From: Oscillospiraceae bacterium | GTDB taxonomy: Bacteria > Bacillota_A > Clostridia > Oscillospirales > Oscillospiraceae | Direction: 5' to 3' | NCBI GenBank assembly: GCA_015068055.1 | Contig: SVLG01000016.1 | Location: forward strand, 1 to 32,337 | Length of the DNA: 32,337 bases | Shown: positions 1 to 8,638 of the stretch, piece by piece | Numbering within the stretch: position 1 is the first letter of the stretch | Layout of the letters: each line of letters starts with the position of its first letter | Translations under genes and position numbers: made by a program | The notes under the pieces: generated by a model | The model's database searches: none | Seen by the model: the letters and a program-made list of their open reading frames with translations, nothing else | Told to the model about the DNA's origin: nothing

Positions 1-14
1 CGCTCTTCCGATCT
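1..14 (+). other. Residual Illumina adapter sequence
   Basis: The first 14 bases, CGCTCTTCCGATCT, are identical to the 3' end of the Illumina TruSeq universal adapter. They sit exactly at the window edge, where an untrimmed read end would be. They happen to keep the downstream frame open, so a gene caller could extend the first protein into them. They should be treated as artefact. Confidence 0.88.
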
Positions 15-998
15 CTCCTCTGTCTCCCCGCTGCGGCGGCGGAGCCCACGCTGGAGATCGAAGAACGCGTTCTGGCCGACGGCGCCCTTCGGGAACTCTG
101 CTGGCTCACCGTGGACATGACGGAGAGCAGCATCCTTCTCGCCACCCCCGGCAACGACATCGACAACGACGGCGGCAGCGGCATGGGCGCCCCTTTGCTC
201 TCCATGGCTGAGGACGCGGGAAAAGACGGGTACAGGGTTCTCGCCGCCATCAACGGCGACTTCTATAAAACGCCCTCCGACGGGGCAGAGTCCTTTGCCC
301 ACTATGCTCTGCTGGGTCCCATGATGAAGGAGGGACAGTGGATCTCCAACGGGCAGGGAACCGAGGGTTCTACGTATTTCGGCGTAAACCGTGATGGCGA
401 GGCTGTCATGGGCCGGGCCGATGCGTCTGGCGACTGGCATGCCGTCCGGGCCAATCTCCGCGATGCCATCGGCGGTGAGCTGCTGCTGATCCACAAGGGG
501 GAGAGTCAACTCTCCTCTCTCCGCTGGCGTACCGACAGCGCCACCCTCTCTGCCCGCTACGGAAGTGAGGGCCGGGCGCTGGATGAGAGTGGTTCCCCCC
601 TGCCCACACTGACCTCCCACCCCCGCACCGCCGTGGGCATCCTGGAAAACGGGGATGTGGTCTTTCTCTGTGCCTCTCTGGGCTACGATACCCCGGGACT
701 CACCATTGCGCAGCTGACGGAACTGCTGCTGGAGCGGGGCTGCGTGGAGGCCATGAATCTGGACGGCGGCCCCTCCTCCCAGATGGCCGTCCTCCGGGAC
801 GGCAAGCTGCAGCAGCTGAGAGAGCTGGGCATCTCCCGGCGCATCGGCGGCGGTCTTCTGGTGGTTGAGCTTGAAAAGGGAGAGGCTCAGCGCCTGCCCG
901 TGGCGGCCACGCTCTTTATCAGCATCCCCGTGGGCGGCCTTCTCGGCTTCCTCATTGGCCAGAAGATCGTCCGGACCGGAAAGAAAAAGCGGCGTTAA
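15..998 (+). CDS. Phosphodiester glycosidase (NAGPA) family protein, 5' partial
   Basis: This is the C-terminal 327 residues of an exported protein; the true start lies before the window. The first genomic codons read LLCLPAAAAEP, which looks like the end of a signal peptide with an alanine-rich cleavage region. The NAGPA (DUF2233) domain follows, with its conserved blocks AAINGDFY, HPRTAVGI and MNLDGGPSS. The family is related to the enzyme that uncovers mannose-6-phosphate and is thought to cleave phosphodiester-linked sugars; the substrate here is unknown. Near the C-terminus is one hydrophobic stretch (LPVAATLFISIPVGGLLGF) followed by a basic tail, consistent with a membrane anchor. The ATG at 111 is internal to the domain and is not the start. 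Confidence 0.85.
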   Translation, partial: LLCLPAAAAEPTLEIEERVLADGALRELCWLTVDMTESSILLATPGNDIDNDGGSGMGAPLLSMAEDAGKDGYRVLAAINGDFYKTPSDGAESFAHYALLGPMMKEGQWISNGQGTEGSTYFGVNRDGEAVMGRADASGDWHAVRANLRDAIGGELLLIHKGESQLSSLRWRTDSATLSARYGSEGRALDESGSPLPTLTSHPRTAVGILENGDVVFLCASLGYDTPGLTIAQLTELLLERGCVEAMNLDGGPSSQMAVLRDGKLQQLRELGISRRIGGGLLVVELEKGEAQRLPVAATLFISIPVGGLLGFLIGQKIVRTGKKKRR

Positions 999-1004
999 AG
1001 CATA

Positions 1005-1031
1005 CAACCCCGGAGTTCATCTCCGGGGTTG
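1005..1031. terminator. Bidirectional intrinsic terminator
   Basis: An 11-bp perfect stem (CAACCCCGGAG with CTCCGGGGTTG) around the 5-nt loop TTCAT lies between two convergent genes whose stop codons are at 996-998 and 1035-1037. The T tract is weak on the plus strand, so termination strength is inferred from stem and position. Confidence 0.7.
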
Positions 1032-1034
1032 TTC

Positions 1035-1862
1035 CTATATAAGCGCTGCCATATCCGGCGGCAGTTCCGCCGTAAAGCAAAGCGACTCCCCGGTGACCGG
1101 CTGGACAAAATGCATACGCCACGAATGAAGCGCCGGGCGGCTCAGCCGCGGCGCACCTCCGTAGAGGGCATCGCCCAGCAGCGGACAGCCCAGCGCCGCC
1201 ATGTGGGCGCGAATCTGGTGGGTGCGCCCTGTATGGAGCCGCAGCCGCACAAGGGCGCAGTCCGCCCCCGTCTGCAGCGTCTCGTAGTCTGTTCGGGCAC
1301 TCTGTCCCCTTTCGTCCACGATACGCTTCTTCCCCTCCCAGCCAAGCCTTCGTTCCACGCGGCCGCTGCCGGGTGAGGCCTCACAAAGAGCCAGATACTC
1401 CCGGCAGAAGTCCTCCGTATGCAGGCTGCGCCGCAGTACCTCCTGGGCATGGGCGTGCTTGGCAAGCAAAATGAGGCCGCTGGTGCCCCGATCCAGCCGA
1501 TGCACCGGGTGGAAGGGAAGCTCCGGCCGGTGGAAGGCCAGCGCATTGGCCAGCGTACAGGGCCCGCCTGCCACACCATGCACCGTCATGTCCGGGGATT
1601 TATTCACAAGCAGTATATCCCCGTCCTCATAGACAATGTGCAGCGGTGCCTCCATGGGTGCGGCGGTGTTGCGATCCGCCGGGTCATCCAGTCGCACGGC
1701 GAGAACATCCCCGCCCCGGAGGGTATCTGCGGCCCGGGCGTTTTCCCCGTTTATGCGCAGCGCCCCTTCCCGCCAGCTGATGGAACGAATCTGCCCGGCC
1801 GCCATCCCCAGCCTGCGCCGCAGCAGCTGCTCCAGACGCAGCCCGGCCTCCCCTTCTTCCAT
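1035..1862 (-). CDS. RluA-family 23S rRNA/tRNA pseudouridine synthase
   Basis: This gene encodes a predicted RNA pseudouridine synthase of about 275 residues. An S4-like RNA-binding segment comes first (LRLEQLLRRRLGMAAGQIRS), followed by the catalytic domain with the RluA signature HRLDRGTSGLILLAK, whose Asp is the nucleophile in the family, and the LHTGRTHQIRAHMAALGCPLLGDALYG block. This pattern fits RluD/YlyB/YhcT-type enzymes; the exact uridine cannot be told from sequence. ATGs at 1883 and 1877 are only a few bases past the -10 box at 1890-1895, so the ATG at 1862 (preceded by GGGA about 8 nt upstream) is preferred. It is divergent from gluQ. Confidence 0.9.
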   Translation of the reverse strand: MEEGEAGLRLEQLLRRRLGMAAGQIRSISWREGALRINGENARAADTLRGGDVLAVRLDDPADRNTAAPMEAPLHIVYEDGDILLVNKSPDMTVHGVAGGPCTLANALAFHRPELPFHPVHRLDRGTSGLILLAKHAHAQEVLRRSLHTEDFCREYLALCEASPGSGRVERRLGWEGKKRIVDERGQSARTDYETLQTGADCALVRLRLHTGRTHQIRAHMAALGCPLLGDALYGGAPRLSRPALHSWRMHFVQPVTGESLCFTAELPPDMAALI

Positions 1863-1889
1863 TGTATGTTCCCACATTCTCATACCGCT

Positions 1890-1917
1890 ATTATACTCTG
1901 TCCGCCAAAATGGGCAA
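1890..1917 (-). promoter_or_regulatory. Sigma-A-type promoter for the pseudouridine synthase
   Basis: On the minus strand TTGCCC (1912-1917), a 16-nt spacer and a perfect TATAAT (1890-1895) lie just upstream of the gene starting at 1862. On the opposite strand, TGATATCAT near 1943-1950 is a weaker extended -10 candidate for gluQ. Confidence 0.55.
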
Positions 1918-1979
1918 GGGCTTTTCTTTTGGCCGCAGCCGTGATATCATGGGGCCAAATTCTTTACGGGAGGCATGCC

Positions 1980-2885
1980 ATGACCGGTCGCTTTGCCCCG
2001 ACGCCCAGCGGGAGAATGCATCTGGGCAACATATTCTCGGCGCTGCTCTGCTGGCTCTCGGTACGCAGTCAGGGCGGTGAGCTGCTGCTGCGCATCGAGG
2101 ATCTGGACACCCTGCGCTGCACGGTGGAAAACGCCGACATATTGAAAGATGACCTTCGCTGGCTGGGCCTTGGCTGGGACCGGGAATGCGCCCCCCAGCG
2201 GGAGCGCAGCGGGCGCTATGAGGAAATTTTGCAGAACTTGCTGGCAGCGGGTCACGTCTTCCCCTGCTGGTGTACCCGCGGCGATCTGAAAAACGCAGCC
2301 AACGCTCCCCACGCCTCCGATGGCCACCCCATCTATCCCGGCACCTGCCGCAATCTGACGGAGAGGGAGCGCGCGGAGCGCGCCGCCAAAAAGCCGCCCT
2401 TGTACCGGCTGCGGGTGCCCGACGAGTACATTCCTTTCACCGACGGGAACTACGGCGCGCAGGGAGAGAACCTCGCCAAAGACTGCGGAGACTTCATCCT
2501 CCGCCGGGCCGACGGGGTCTTCGCCTACCAACTGGCGGTGGTCGTGGACGACATCGACAACGGCGTCACCGAGGTGGTGCGGGGCTGCGATCTACTGGGC
2601 TCCACCCCCCGGCAGCTCTGGCTCTACCGGCTGCTGGAGGCTGCGCCCCCGGTCTATTACCATGTGCCTCTGCTGACCGCTCCGGACGGACGGCGGCTCA
2701 GCAAGCGGGATCAGGATCTGGACATGGGCATACTCCGGGAGAAGCACACCCCCGAGGAGCTGCTGGGCGCTCTGGCCCACGCCGCGGGCATACTGGAAAG
2801 AAATGAGGCCTGCAGCGCCGAAGAACTCATTCCCCTTTTCGACTGGAACAAAGTCGGCACAGCGGACAAGGCCATAGAGATATAA
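1980..2885 (+). CDS. gluQ: Glutamyl-Q tRNA(Asp) synthetase
   Basis: GluQ-RS is a truncated glutamyl-tRNA synthetase that activates glutamate and attaches it to the queuosine at position 34 of tRNA-Asp. The 301-residue length fits the family, which lacks the anticodon-binding domain of GltX. Visible motifs are the HIGH-type sequence APTPSGRMHLGN at the N-terminus, the KMSKS-type RLSKRDQDLDMG near residue 240, and a zinc-site pattern with Cys in FPCWCTRGDL and then YPGTC. The open frame extends upstream to 1419, but ATG 1980 has a clear Shine-Dalgarno site (ACGGGAGG) and begins right at the Rossmann start MTGRFAPTPSG. Confidence 0.92.
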   Translation: MTGRFAPTPSGRMHLGNIFSALLCWLSVRSQGGELLLRIEDLDTLRCTVENADILKDDLRWLGLGWDRECAPQRERSGRYEEILQNLLAAGHVFPCWCTRGDLKNAANAPHASDGHPIYPGTCRNLTERERAERAAKKPPLYRLRVPDEYIPFTDGNYGAQGENLAKDCGDFILRRADGVFAYQLAVVVDDIDNGVTEVVRGCDLLGSTPRQLWLYRLLEAAPPVYYHVPLLTAPDGRRLSKRDQDLDMGILREKHTPEELLGALAHAAGILERNEACSAEELIPLFDWNKVGTADKAIEI

Positions 2886-2913
2886 AAAGAGAGAGCATAC
2901 GCTCTCTCTTTTT
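2884..2913. terminator. Bidirectional intrinsic terminator between gluQ and the nitroreductase gene
   Basis: A perfect 13-bp inverted repeat (AAAAAGAGAGAGC, loop ATAC, GCTCTCTCTTTTT) has an A tract on one side and a T tract on the other, so it can terminate transcription from both convergent genes. It overlaps the gluQ stop codon and reaches the stop codon of the minus-strand gene. Confidence 0.9.
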
Positions 2914-3419
2914 CAAACCTTGTTCATGCCGATCTTTACTTCCGGCGTCTTGGGTCGCGGCTCGTCGGCAGCGTAGCCCAGCAGCACGGCGCTGGCGGGC
3001 ACAAAGCCCTCGGGGATGCCCAGCTTCTCACAGAGGACCTTGTCCTCCTTCAGCTGCAGCAGCATACCCCAGATGTAACAACTGCCAAGCCCTTCGGCCG
3101 TGGCGGCCAGCATCATGTTCTCAAGAATACAGGCTGCGTTGGCATACTCAATGCCGGGACGATCGGCCTGCGCCCGGGCCGACAGAATCAGCAGCAGCGG
3201 TGCGCCGTAGGTGGGATCGTTCTCCCCAAAGGGGGCTCGGACAGCCTCCCAGGCCTCCGCACTCTCCACCACGGTGAGGTACAGGGTGTCAAAGCGGCGC
3301 TTACCCACAGCGGCAGCGCTGCCGGCTTCGATGACCCGCTGCAGCACGTCGGCGGGAACCGGCCGGTCTTCGTATTTGCGGGCGGAATAGCGCTGATAAA
3401 TGCTCTCATAAAGCTCCAT
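2913..3419 (-). CDS. Nitroreductase family protein
   Basis: This 168-residue flavoprotein belongs to the nitroreductase superfamily, which uses FMN and NAD(P)H. The N-terminus MELYESIYQRYSARKYEDRP carries the Arg-Ser-Arg-like FMN-phosphate contact region, and the later block ACILENMMLAATAEGLGSCY is the usual nitroreductase helix. The substrate is unknown. A strong site GAGGAGG lies 8 nt before the ATG. It is the last gene of the minus-strand polysaccharide transcript, 12 nt after the small exporter gene; its link to polysaccharide synthesis is uncertain and it may simply be co-transcribed. Confidence 0.88.
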   Translation of the reverse strand: MELYESIYQRYSARKYEDRPVPADVLQRVIEAGSAAAVGKRRFDTLYLTVVESAEAWEAVRAPFGENDPTYGAPLLLILSARAQADRPGIEYANAACILENMMLAATAEGLGSCYIWGMLLQLKEDKVLCEKLGIPEGFVPASAVLLGYAADEPRPKTPEVKIGMNKV

Positions 3420-3431
3420 GACGCAGCCTCC

Positions 3432-3911
3432 TCAGAAGATATGAATGACGCCGTAAGTCACAACGGTCATAATAGCCGCAGCGATGAGCACCCCCAGAAA
3501 GATGCTGGGCAGGGCCTTCTTCAGCCGCATATCCAGCAGCACGGCCGCCAGCGCACCGGTCCAGGCGCCGGTACCCGGCAGGGGAATGGCCACCAGAATG
3601 CAAAGCCCCAGGGCTCCGTACTTCTGCACGGTCTGCCCCTTCAGATGCGCCTTGTTCTCAATTCTGGTGATAAAGTCATCCATCCACTGCATGTGCTGTC
3701 GGATCCAGATAAAGACCTTGCGGATGTAGAAGATAATAAAAGGCACCGGCAGCATATTGCCCATAACGGCCATGGCCAAAGCCAGCGGGTAGTCCAGACC
3801 CAGAGCAATGCCATAGGGCAGACCGCCCCGAAGCTCCACAATGGGAACCATGGAAATAACAAAGGTGGCAAAGGCCTTACCGGCGGTGGTTCCTGTCAGC
3901 CAAGTCAGCAT
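3432..3911 (-). CDS. Small multidrug export-like integral membrane protein (COG2426)
   Basis: This 159-residue protein has four or so hydrophobic segments and matches the Sm_multidrug_ex family by the blocks VPIVELRGGLPYGIALGLDY near residue 22 and ALGLCILVAIPLPGTGAWTG near residue 100. The paired re-entrant-like loops (E-x-R-G-G and P-x-P-G-T-G) suggest a DedA-like fold. The family name comes from weak evidence and its transported substrate is unknown. An AGGAG site lies about 12 nt before the ATG. It sits between rfbH and the nitroreductase gene in the same direction with short gaps. Confidence 0.8.
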   Translation of the reverse strand: MLTWLTGTTAGKAFATFVISMVPIVELRGGLPYGIALGLDYPLALAMAVMGNMLPVPFIIFYIRKVFIWIRQHMQWMDDFITRIENKAHLKGQTVQKYGALGLCILVAIPLPGTGAWTGALAAVLLDMRLKKALPSIFLGVLIAAAIMTVVTYGVIHIF

Positions 3912-3920
3912 ACTGTTTTT

Positions 3921-5264
3921 TTACTCCTGTTCCACGGCCTCGCGAATCGCGGCAGCCATGTAATCGATCATCTCGTCGCTCATACCCGGGTACACACCCA
4001 CCCAGAAGCTGTCGCGCATGATGCGGTCGGTATTCTCCAGCGTACCCGCCACGCGGTAGCCCTCGCCGCTTTCGCGCAGCGCATCAAAACAGGGATGCTT
4101 GATGAGGTTGCCGGAAAAGAGCATACGGGTCTGCACTCCCTTGCCCTCAATGTGACGGACAACCTTTTCCCGGTCGATTCCTTCCTTCACGGTCATCAGA
4201 AAACCGAACCAGCTGGGATCGCTGCCCGGCACGGCTTCCGGCAGGATAAGCTTATCCTGCACCGCCTCCAGCGCCTTATGCAGCCGCTGCCAGTTATGCT
4301 TTCTCCGCTCAATGAAGCCGGGGAATTTCTTCAGCTGTTCACAGCCGATGGCGGCCTGCATGTCCGTAACCTTCAGATTGTAGCCAAAATGGCTGTAGAC
4401 ATACTTGTGGTCATAGCCTCGGGGGAGCTGGCCATACTGACCATCAAAACGGTGATTGCAGACATTGTCCCGGCCGGAGGGGCACATGCAGTCCCGCCCC
4501 CAGTCACGATAGGAGAGGATAAGCCGGTGGAGCAGCGGGTCATTGGTGTAAACCGCGCCGCCCTCGCCCATGGTCATGTGGTGGGGGGGATAAAAGCTGG
4601 AAGTGCCGATGTGGCCGATGGTGCCGGTGTAGCGACTTTCTCCGTTGATGGTGTAACGGCTGCCCAACGCGTCGCAGTTGTCCTCCACCAGCCAGAGATT
4701 ATGCACATCGCAGAAGGCCTTCACTGCGCTCAGATCAAAGGGATTGCCCAGAGTATGGGCGATCATGACCGCCTTGGTCTTTTCGCTGAGGGCGGCCTCC
4801 AGCTTCGTAACGTCGATGTTGTACTGGGGAATGGTCACATCCACAAAGACGGGAACGGCCCCGTACTGCAGAATAGGGGTCACCGTGGTGGGGAACCCCG
4901 CCGCCACGGTGATGACCTCGTCCCCCCGTCTGATTTGCCGCTCCCCCAGCTCCGGGGCGGTGAGGACAGAGAAGGCGATGAGGTTGGCGGAGGAGCCGCT
5001 GTTGACGAGGCTGGCATAGCGCACACCCAGCCATTTGGCAAACTCACGCTCAAATTCGTCGGCATAGCGCCCGGTGGTCAGCCAGAAGTCCAAAGCGGAG
5101 TCCACCAGCGAACACATTTCCTTTTCATCAAAGACACGACCGGCATAGTTGATGCGCTCGCCGGGTTCAAAGGCCTTCTTCGGCGCCTTGAAAGCATGAT
5201 AGTAGTCGGCCACCAGAGAGAGTATCTCCGCTCTGGCCTCCTGTTCACTCGTCCAGTTTTTCAT
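3921..5264 (-). CDS. rfbH: CDP-4-dehydro-6-deoxyglucose 3-dehydratase (E1)
   Basis: RfbH removes the C3 hydroxyl of CDP-4-keto-6-deoxyglucose with pyridoxamine phosphate and a [2Fe-2S] cluster, the committed step to 3,6-dideoxyhexoses. The aminotransferase fold carries the diagnostic His in place of the PLP lysine ([15 protein letters not shown], about residue 230). The cluster cysteines are visible as EDNC near residue 199 and the C-x-C-x7-C set in [11 protein letters not shown] near 261-271. Two ATGs compete: 5270 overlaps rfbG but is only one base from GGAGG, while 5264 has it at 7 nt and is chosen. It is the third enzyme in rfbF-rfbG-rfbH. The E3 reductase partner is not seen in this window. 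Confidence 0.94.
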   Translation of the reverse strand: MKNWTSEQEARAEILSLVADYYHAFKAPKKAFEPGERINYAGRVFDEKEMCSLVDSALDFWLTTGRYADEFEREFAKWLGVRYASLVNSGSSANLIAFSVLTAPELGERQIRRGDEVITVAAGFPTTVTPILQYGAVPVFVDVTIPQYNIDVTKLEAALSEKTKAVMIAHTLGNPFDLSAVKAFCDVHNLWLVEDNCDALGSRYTINGESRYTGTIGHIGTSSFYPPHHMTMGEGGAVYTNDPLLHRLILSYRDWGRDCMCPSGRDNVCNHRFDGQYGQLPRGYDHKYVYSHFGYNLKVTDMQAAIGCEQLKKFPGFIERRKHNWQRLHKALEAVQDKLILPEAVPGSDPSWFGFLMTVKEGIDREKVVRHIEGKGVQTRMLFSGNLIKHPCFDALRESGEGYRVAGTLENTDRIMRDSFWVGVYPGMSDEMIDYMAAAIREAVEQE

Positions 5265-5266
5265 GC

Positions 5267-6325
5267 TCATGCCTCCAGATAGTTTTTAATCTGCCGGTTC
5301 ATGACCTCCACAACGTCGCCGCCGGCAAGCCAGACCTTGCTCCACTCCACAGTCTTTTCAATGGCCTCTTCCATATGCCAGCGGGGTGCCCAGCCAAAGC
5401 TGCTTTTGAGTTTGCTGCAGTCCAGTTTCAGGAAGTTTGCCTCGTGGGGGGCGTTTTTTTCGCTGCGATTTTCCCAGCCCATGCCTTCGCCCCAGCTGCG
5501 GCAGAAAAGCTCCACCAGCTGCCCGGTAGTAACGCAGTCACAGTCATCGGGGCCGACATTATACCAGCCGGCCAGAGACGGATCTTCATACTGCCGTGCC
5601 GCTATCATCAGATAGGCCAGCACCGGCTCCAGCACATGCTGATAGGGCCGGGTGGAATGAGGGTTGCGGACAATGACGGGTTCTCCCTTGGCTGCGGCAC
5701 GGATGCAGTCGGGGATAATGCGGTCGGGAGCAAAGTCACCGCCGCCGATGACATTGCCCGCCCGGGCCGTGGACACGGCCACGCCGCTTTTTTCAAAAAA
5801 GCTGCTGACATAGCTGTGGGTCACCAACTCCGAGCAGGACTTGGAGTTGGAGTAGGGATCAAAGCCGTCCAGTGGCTCGTTCTCCCGATAGCCCCAGCAC
5901 CATTCGTTGTTCTTATAAACCTTGTCGGTGGTAACATTCAGCACGCTCTTTACCGGGAAGGAGGCGCCGCGCACACACTCCAGCAGGTTCACGGTGCCCA
6001 TAACATTGGTTTCATAGGTATAGCGGGGATCCTTGTAGCTGTCCCGGACGATAGGCTGCGCTGCCAGATGCAGCACGATCTCCGGCCGCGCCCTGTCAAA
6101 GGCAGCCTGCAGCGCGGCAAAGTCGCGTACATCCCCGATGACAGAGGTCATTCTTCCCTCCAGCCCCGCCAGAGAAAAAAGATCCGGCTTGGTAGGGGCA
6201 GACAGGGAATAGCCGGTGACTTCCGCCCCGGCTTCCACCAGCACCCGGCACATCCAGCTGCCTTTGAAGCCGGTATGTCCGGTGACAAAAACACGTTTTC
6301 CCTTGTAGAAAGCAAGATCGTGCAT
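5267..6325 (-). CDS. rfbG: CDP-glucose 4,6-dehydratase
   Basis: RfbG is a 352-residue short-chain dehydrogenase/reductase that converts CDP-glucose to CDP-4-keto-6-deoxyglucose with bound NAD. The nucleotide-binding motif is [12 protein letters not shown] at residues 12-23. The catalytic threonine lies in [10 protein letters not shown], and the Tyr-x3-Lys pair is in [11 protein letters not shown]. Length and motifs match the family. AAGGAG precedes the ATG by 8 nt. It lies 22 nt after rfbF and is adjacent to rfbH, so the three are almost certainly co-transcribed. Confidence 0.94.
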   Translation of the reverse strand: MHDLAFYKGKRVFVTGHTGFKGSWMCRVLVEAGAEVTGYSLSAPTKPDLFSLAGLEGRMTSVIGDVRDFAALQAAFDRARPEIVLHLAAQPIVRDSYKDPRYTYETNVMGTVNLLECVRGASFPVKSVLNVTTDKVYKNNEWCWGYRENEPLDGFDPYSNSKSCSELVTHSYVSSFFEKSGVAVSTARAGNVIGGGDFAPDRIIPDCIRAAAKGEPVIVRNPHSTRPYQHVLEPVLAYLMIAARQYEDPSLAGWYNVGPDDCDCVTTGQLVELFCRSWGEGMGWENRSEKNAPHEANFLKLDCSKLKSSFGWAPRWHMEEAIEKTVEWSKVWLAGGDVVEVMNRQIKNYLEA

Positions 6326-6347
6326 GCGTCTCTCCTTCAGCGTCTTC

Positions 6348-7124
6348 TTACCAGATCTTCCAGGGTGCGTTGTCCTCTCTCAGCATCTTTTCAAGGGCAT
6401 CCCTTTCCCGTGTGGTGTCCATACACTGCCAGAATCCCTCATGCTTATAAGCCATCAGCTGGCCCATTTTGGCCACAGTCTCCAACGGCGCCTTTTCCAG
6501 TACGGCGCTGTCGCCGTCGATGTAGTCGATAAATGCCGGCTCACAGACCATGAAACCAATATTGATCATATTGCCGTCACCCCGGGTCTTTTCCCGGAAC
6601 TCGCTGACGGCACCGCTGGCATCGATGTCCAGCACGCCGAAGCGCTGTCCGGCATTGTAAGCGGACATGGTCACCAGCTTGCCGTGGGACTTATGGAAGT
6701 CCAGCAGCTCCCGGATATTGATGTTGGAAACACCATCGCCATAGGTCAGCATAAAGGTTTCGTCACCGATGTAGTCCCGGACCCGCCGCACGCGGCCGCC
6801 GGTCATGGTGTTGAGTCCCGTATCCACCACGGACACCTTCCAGGGCTCCGTGTTGTTGCGGTGTACGATCATGTCGTTGCGGCCCTGAGAAAAGTCGAAA
6901 GTGATGTCGGAGGTGCGGAAGAAGTATTCAGAGAAATACTCCTTAATTACATTCTGTTTGTAACCGGCGCAGATAACGAACTCGTTGAAGCCGTAAGCGC
7001 TGTACTGCTTCATGATATGCCAGAGAATAGGCTGTCCGCCGATCTCGATCATGGGCTTGGGTCTCAGATGGCTCTCTTCGGAAATGCGGGTGCCGAAGCC
7101 GCCGGCCAGAATGACAACCTTCAT
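6348..7124 (-). CDS. rfbF: Glucose-1-phosphate cytidylyltransferase
   Basis: RfbF makes CDP-glucose from glucose-1-phosphate and CTP, the entry step to CDP-dideoxyhexoses. The 258-residue protein opens with the nucleotidyltransferase signature MKVVILAGGFGTRISEES followed by RPKPMIEIGGQPILWHIMK, and contains the sugar/metal segment LTYGDGVSNI. These features and the adjacent rfbG and rfbH make the assignment specific over other sugar nucleotidyltransferases. AAGGAG lies 10 nt upstream of the ATG. Confidence 0.94.
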   Translation of the reverse strand: MKVVILAGGFGTRISEESHLRPKPMIEIGGQPILWHIMKQYSAYGFNEFVICAGYKQNVIKEYFSEYFFRTSDITFDFSQGRNDMIVHRNNTEPWKVSVVDTGLNTMTGGRVRRVRDYIGDETFMLTYGDGVSNINIRELLDFHKSHGKLVTMSAYNAGQRFGVLDIDASGAVSEFREKTRGDGNMINIGFMVCEPAFIDYIDGDSAVLEKAPLETVAKMGQLMAYKHEGFWQCMDTTRERDALEKMLREDNAPWKIW

Positions 7125-7142
7125 TGCAACATTTCTCCTTCG

Positions 7143-8630
7143 TTATTGTTTCTTTACGTAACGCCGCAGACGTGCCTCATCCCAGGCCTTGTCGAGTTCG
7201 TAATTCTCTTCCAGCAGCAGACCGTTCTTTTCTTCCATCAGTCCGTTGTACCAGAAGTTATAGTCAAAATACACCACGTCGCAGGCAGAGATTTCTTCCC
7301 ACGGAGTTTTGCGGAGAGAGTGAAGGGAAAGACCCTCGCGAGCCCCCTTCTGTTCGCAGTAATACTCCTCCCAGCCTTCCAGATACGCTGTGCTGCTGCA
7401 GAGTATGATGACCCCCTCGTCGCGGATATCCGGCTGCTGATACATAATCTCGGTGGACTCCTTGTGGTAGAATTTAACCATTGGAATGTCCTCCATCAGC
7501 AACCGGCCAAGAAAAACCGACACGATCGCCAGAGCGCAGAGACTGCCGCCGATCCGGGCCGCCCGGACGCTTTTTCTTTCAAGAAGCGTACAGAGTGCAT
7601 CCGCGCCCAGCGCGCAGGCAGCCATCGCGCAGGAAAAAAGTCCCGTAAAGTAGCGTTCAACCCAGAAAGATCTCACATGGGGGCGGATTACACTATACAT
7701 GAACACCACCATGATCACACCCGCCGTAACAACAAAGGGCACCATCTTATGGATCAGTTCCGCATCCCATTCCCTTTTTTTCACGGCCTCGGCCAGCTTC
7801 CAAAGTATGAACAGTGCTGCCAGCGCAAAAAGAACACAAGTCAGAACGTGGTTACCACAAAGATATGCTACCAGCCGGGGAATGGAAGACGTATTGGGTG
7901 TCCGCATCCAACCGGATTCGGCGTTGACTACTCTGCTGCCGGTTTGGGAAAAGAAATAAAACACCCATGGAAGAAACAGAATGCCCGCACAGAAATAGAC
8001 CGCAATCATTCTCCAGGACAAGCGGCGGCACAACACCAGAATAATATCCAGCCCTGCCAGGACAAAAAACATCAGAGAACCAAATGCGTGGGAGTACACC
8101 AGCCCCAGCAGGGAAAACCAGTAAAAGAACGCATACTTCCCGAAAGCGCCGCAGCCGCGCTCCAGCAGCTTTCCGTGATTATAAAGAGTCAGCACCGCAA
8201 AGAGAAGGTACACGCCGTAACCGCGGAACTCAAAACCGCAATGGGCAATGACCATACGCGAAGAGCCCAGCAGCATCGCCGTCCAGATACCGACACGTCT
8301 GCCGCCCATCATCTCGCCCCAGCAGCCAGCCACATAGACGGCCAGAGCCACAGCCAGCTGCGGCAAAAGCAGCAGCCAACGGTCACCATAGGGGGTAATG
8401 TCATACCAGACATTGGCCAGCACATTAAAGAGCGGCGGCGTGGGATCCACGATCAGAGCGGAGTCCAGAAGGCTCTTATCCAGACCCGAATAGCAGATCT
8501 GTGCAAACTCATCGGCCCAGAGACTGTACTTGTCACACTGCCAGGACATAAATGCCAGCGACAAAAGCGCGATAAGCGCATAAATAAGCTGTGAAGGGGC
8601 TTTCTTCCCTTTTTCCAATATCCGATTCAT
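7143..8630 (-). CDS. GT-C fold polytopic membrane glycosyltransferase (ArnT/PMT-like)
   Basis: This 495-residue protein has roughly ten hydrophobic segments. Its first extracytoplasmic loop, right after TM1, holds the acidic motif KYSLWADEFAQ, the hallmark of lipid-phosphate-sugar-dependent GT-C glycosyltransferases. It probably adds a sugar to the polysaccharide on the outer face of the membrane; donor and acceptor are unknown. The frame is open up to 9023, but ATG 8630 has GAGGAG about 11 nt upstream and starts a typical basic N-terminus (MNRILEKGKKAPSQ). The upstream extension would overlap the flippase gene in another frame and has no membrane-protein character. Confidence 0.8.
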   Translation of the reverse strand: MNRILEKGKKAPSQLIYALIALLSLAFMSWQCDKYSLWADEFAQICYSGLDKSLLDSALIVDPTPPLFNVLANVWYDITPYGDRWLLLLPQLAVALAVYVAGCWGEMMGGRRVGIWTAMLLGSSRMVIAHCGFEFRGYGVYLLFAVLTLYNHGKLLERGCGAFGKYAFFYWFSLLGLVYSHAFGSLMFFVLAGLDIILVLCRRLSWRMIAVYFCAGILFLPWVFYFFSQTGSRVVNAESGWMRTPNTSSIPRLVAYLCGNHVLTCVLFALAALFILWKLAEAVKKREWDAELIHKMVPFVVTAGVIMVVFMYSVIRPHVRSFWVERYFTGLFSCAMAACALGADALCTLLERKSVRAARIGGSLCALAIVSVFLGRLLMEDIPMVKFYHKESTEIMYQQPDIRDEGVIILCSSTAYLEGWEEYYCEQKGAREGLSLHSLRKTPWEEISACDVVYFDYNFWYNGLMEEKNGLLLEENYELDKAWDEARLRRYVKKQ

Positions 8631-8638
8631 TGTCACAC

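Noticed and set aside
3441..5282. 613-codon open frame on the plus strand
   Set aside because: Antisense to rfbH and the small exporter gene, which have clear family motifs and ribosome sites; long antisense frames are expected in this high-GC DNA.
6324..8594. 756-codon open frame on the plus strand
   Set aside because: Mirror image of rfbF and the GT-C gene, with His/Gln-rich low-complexity composition and no recognisable domain or ribosome site.
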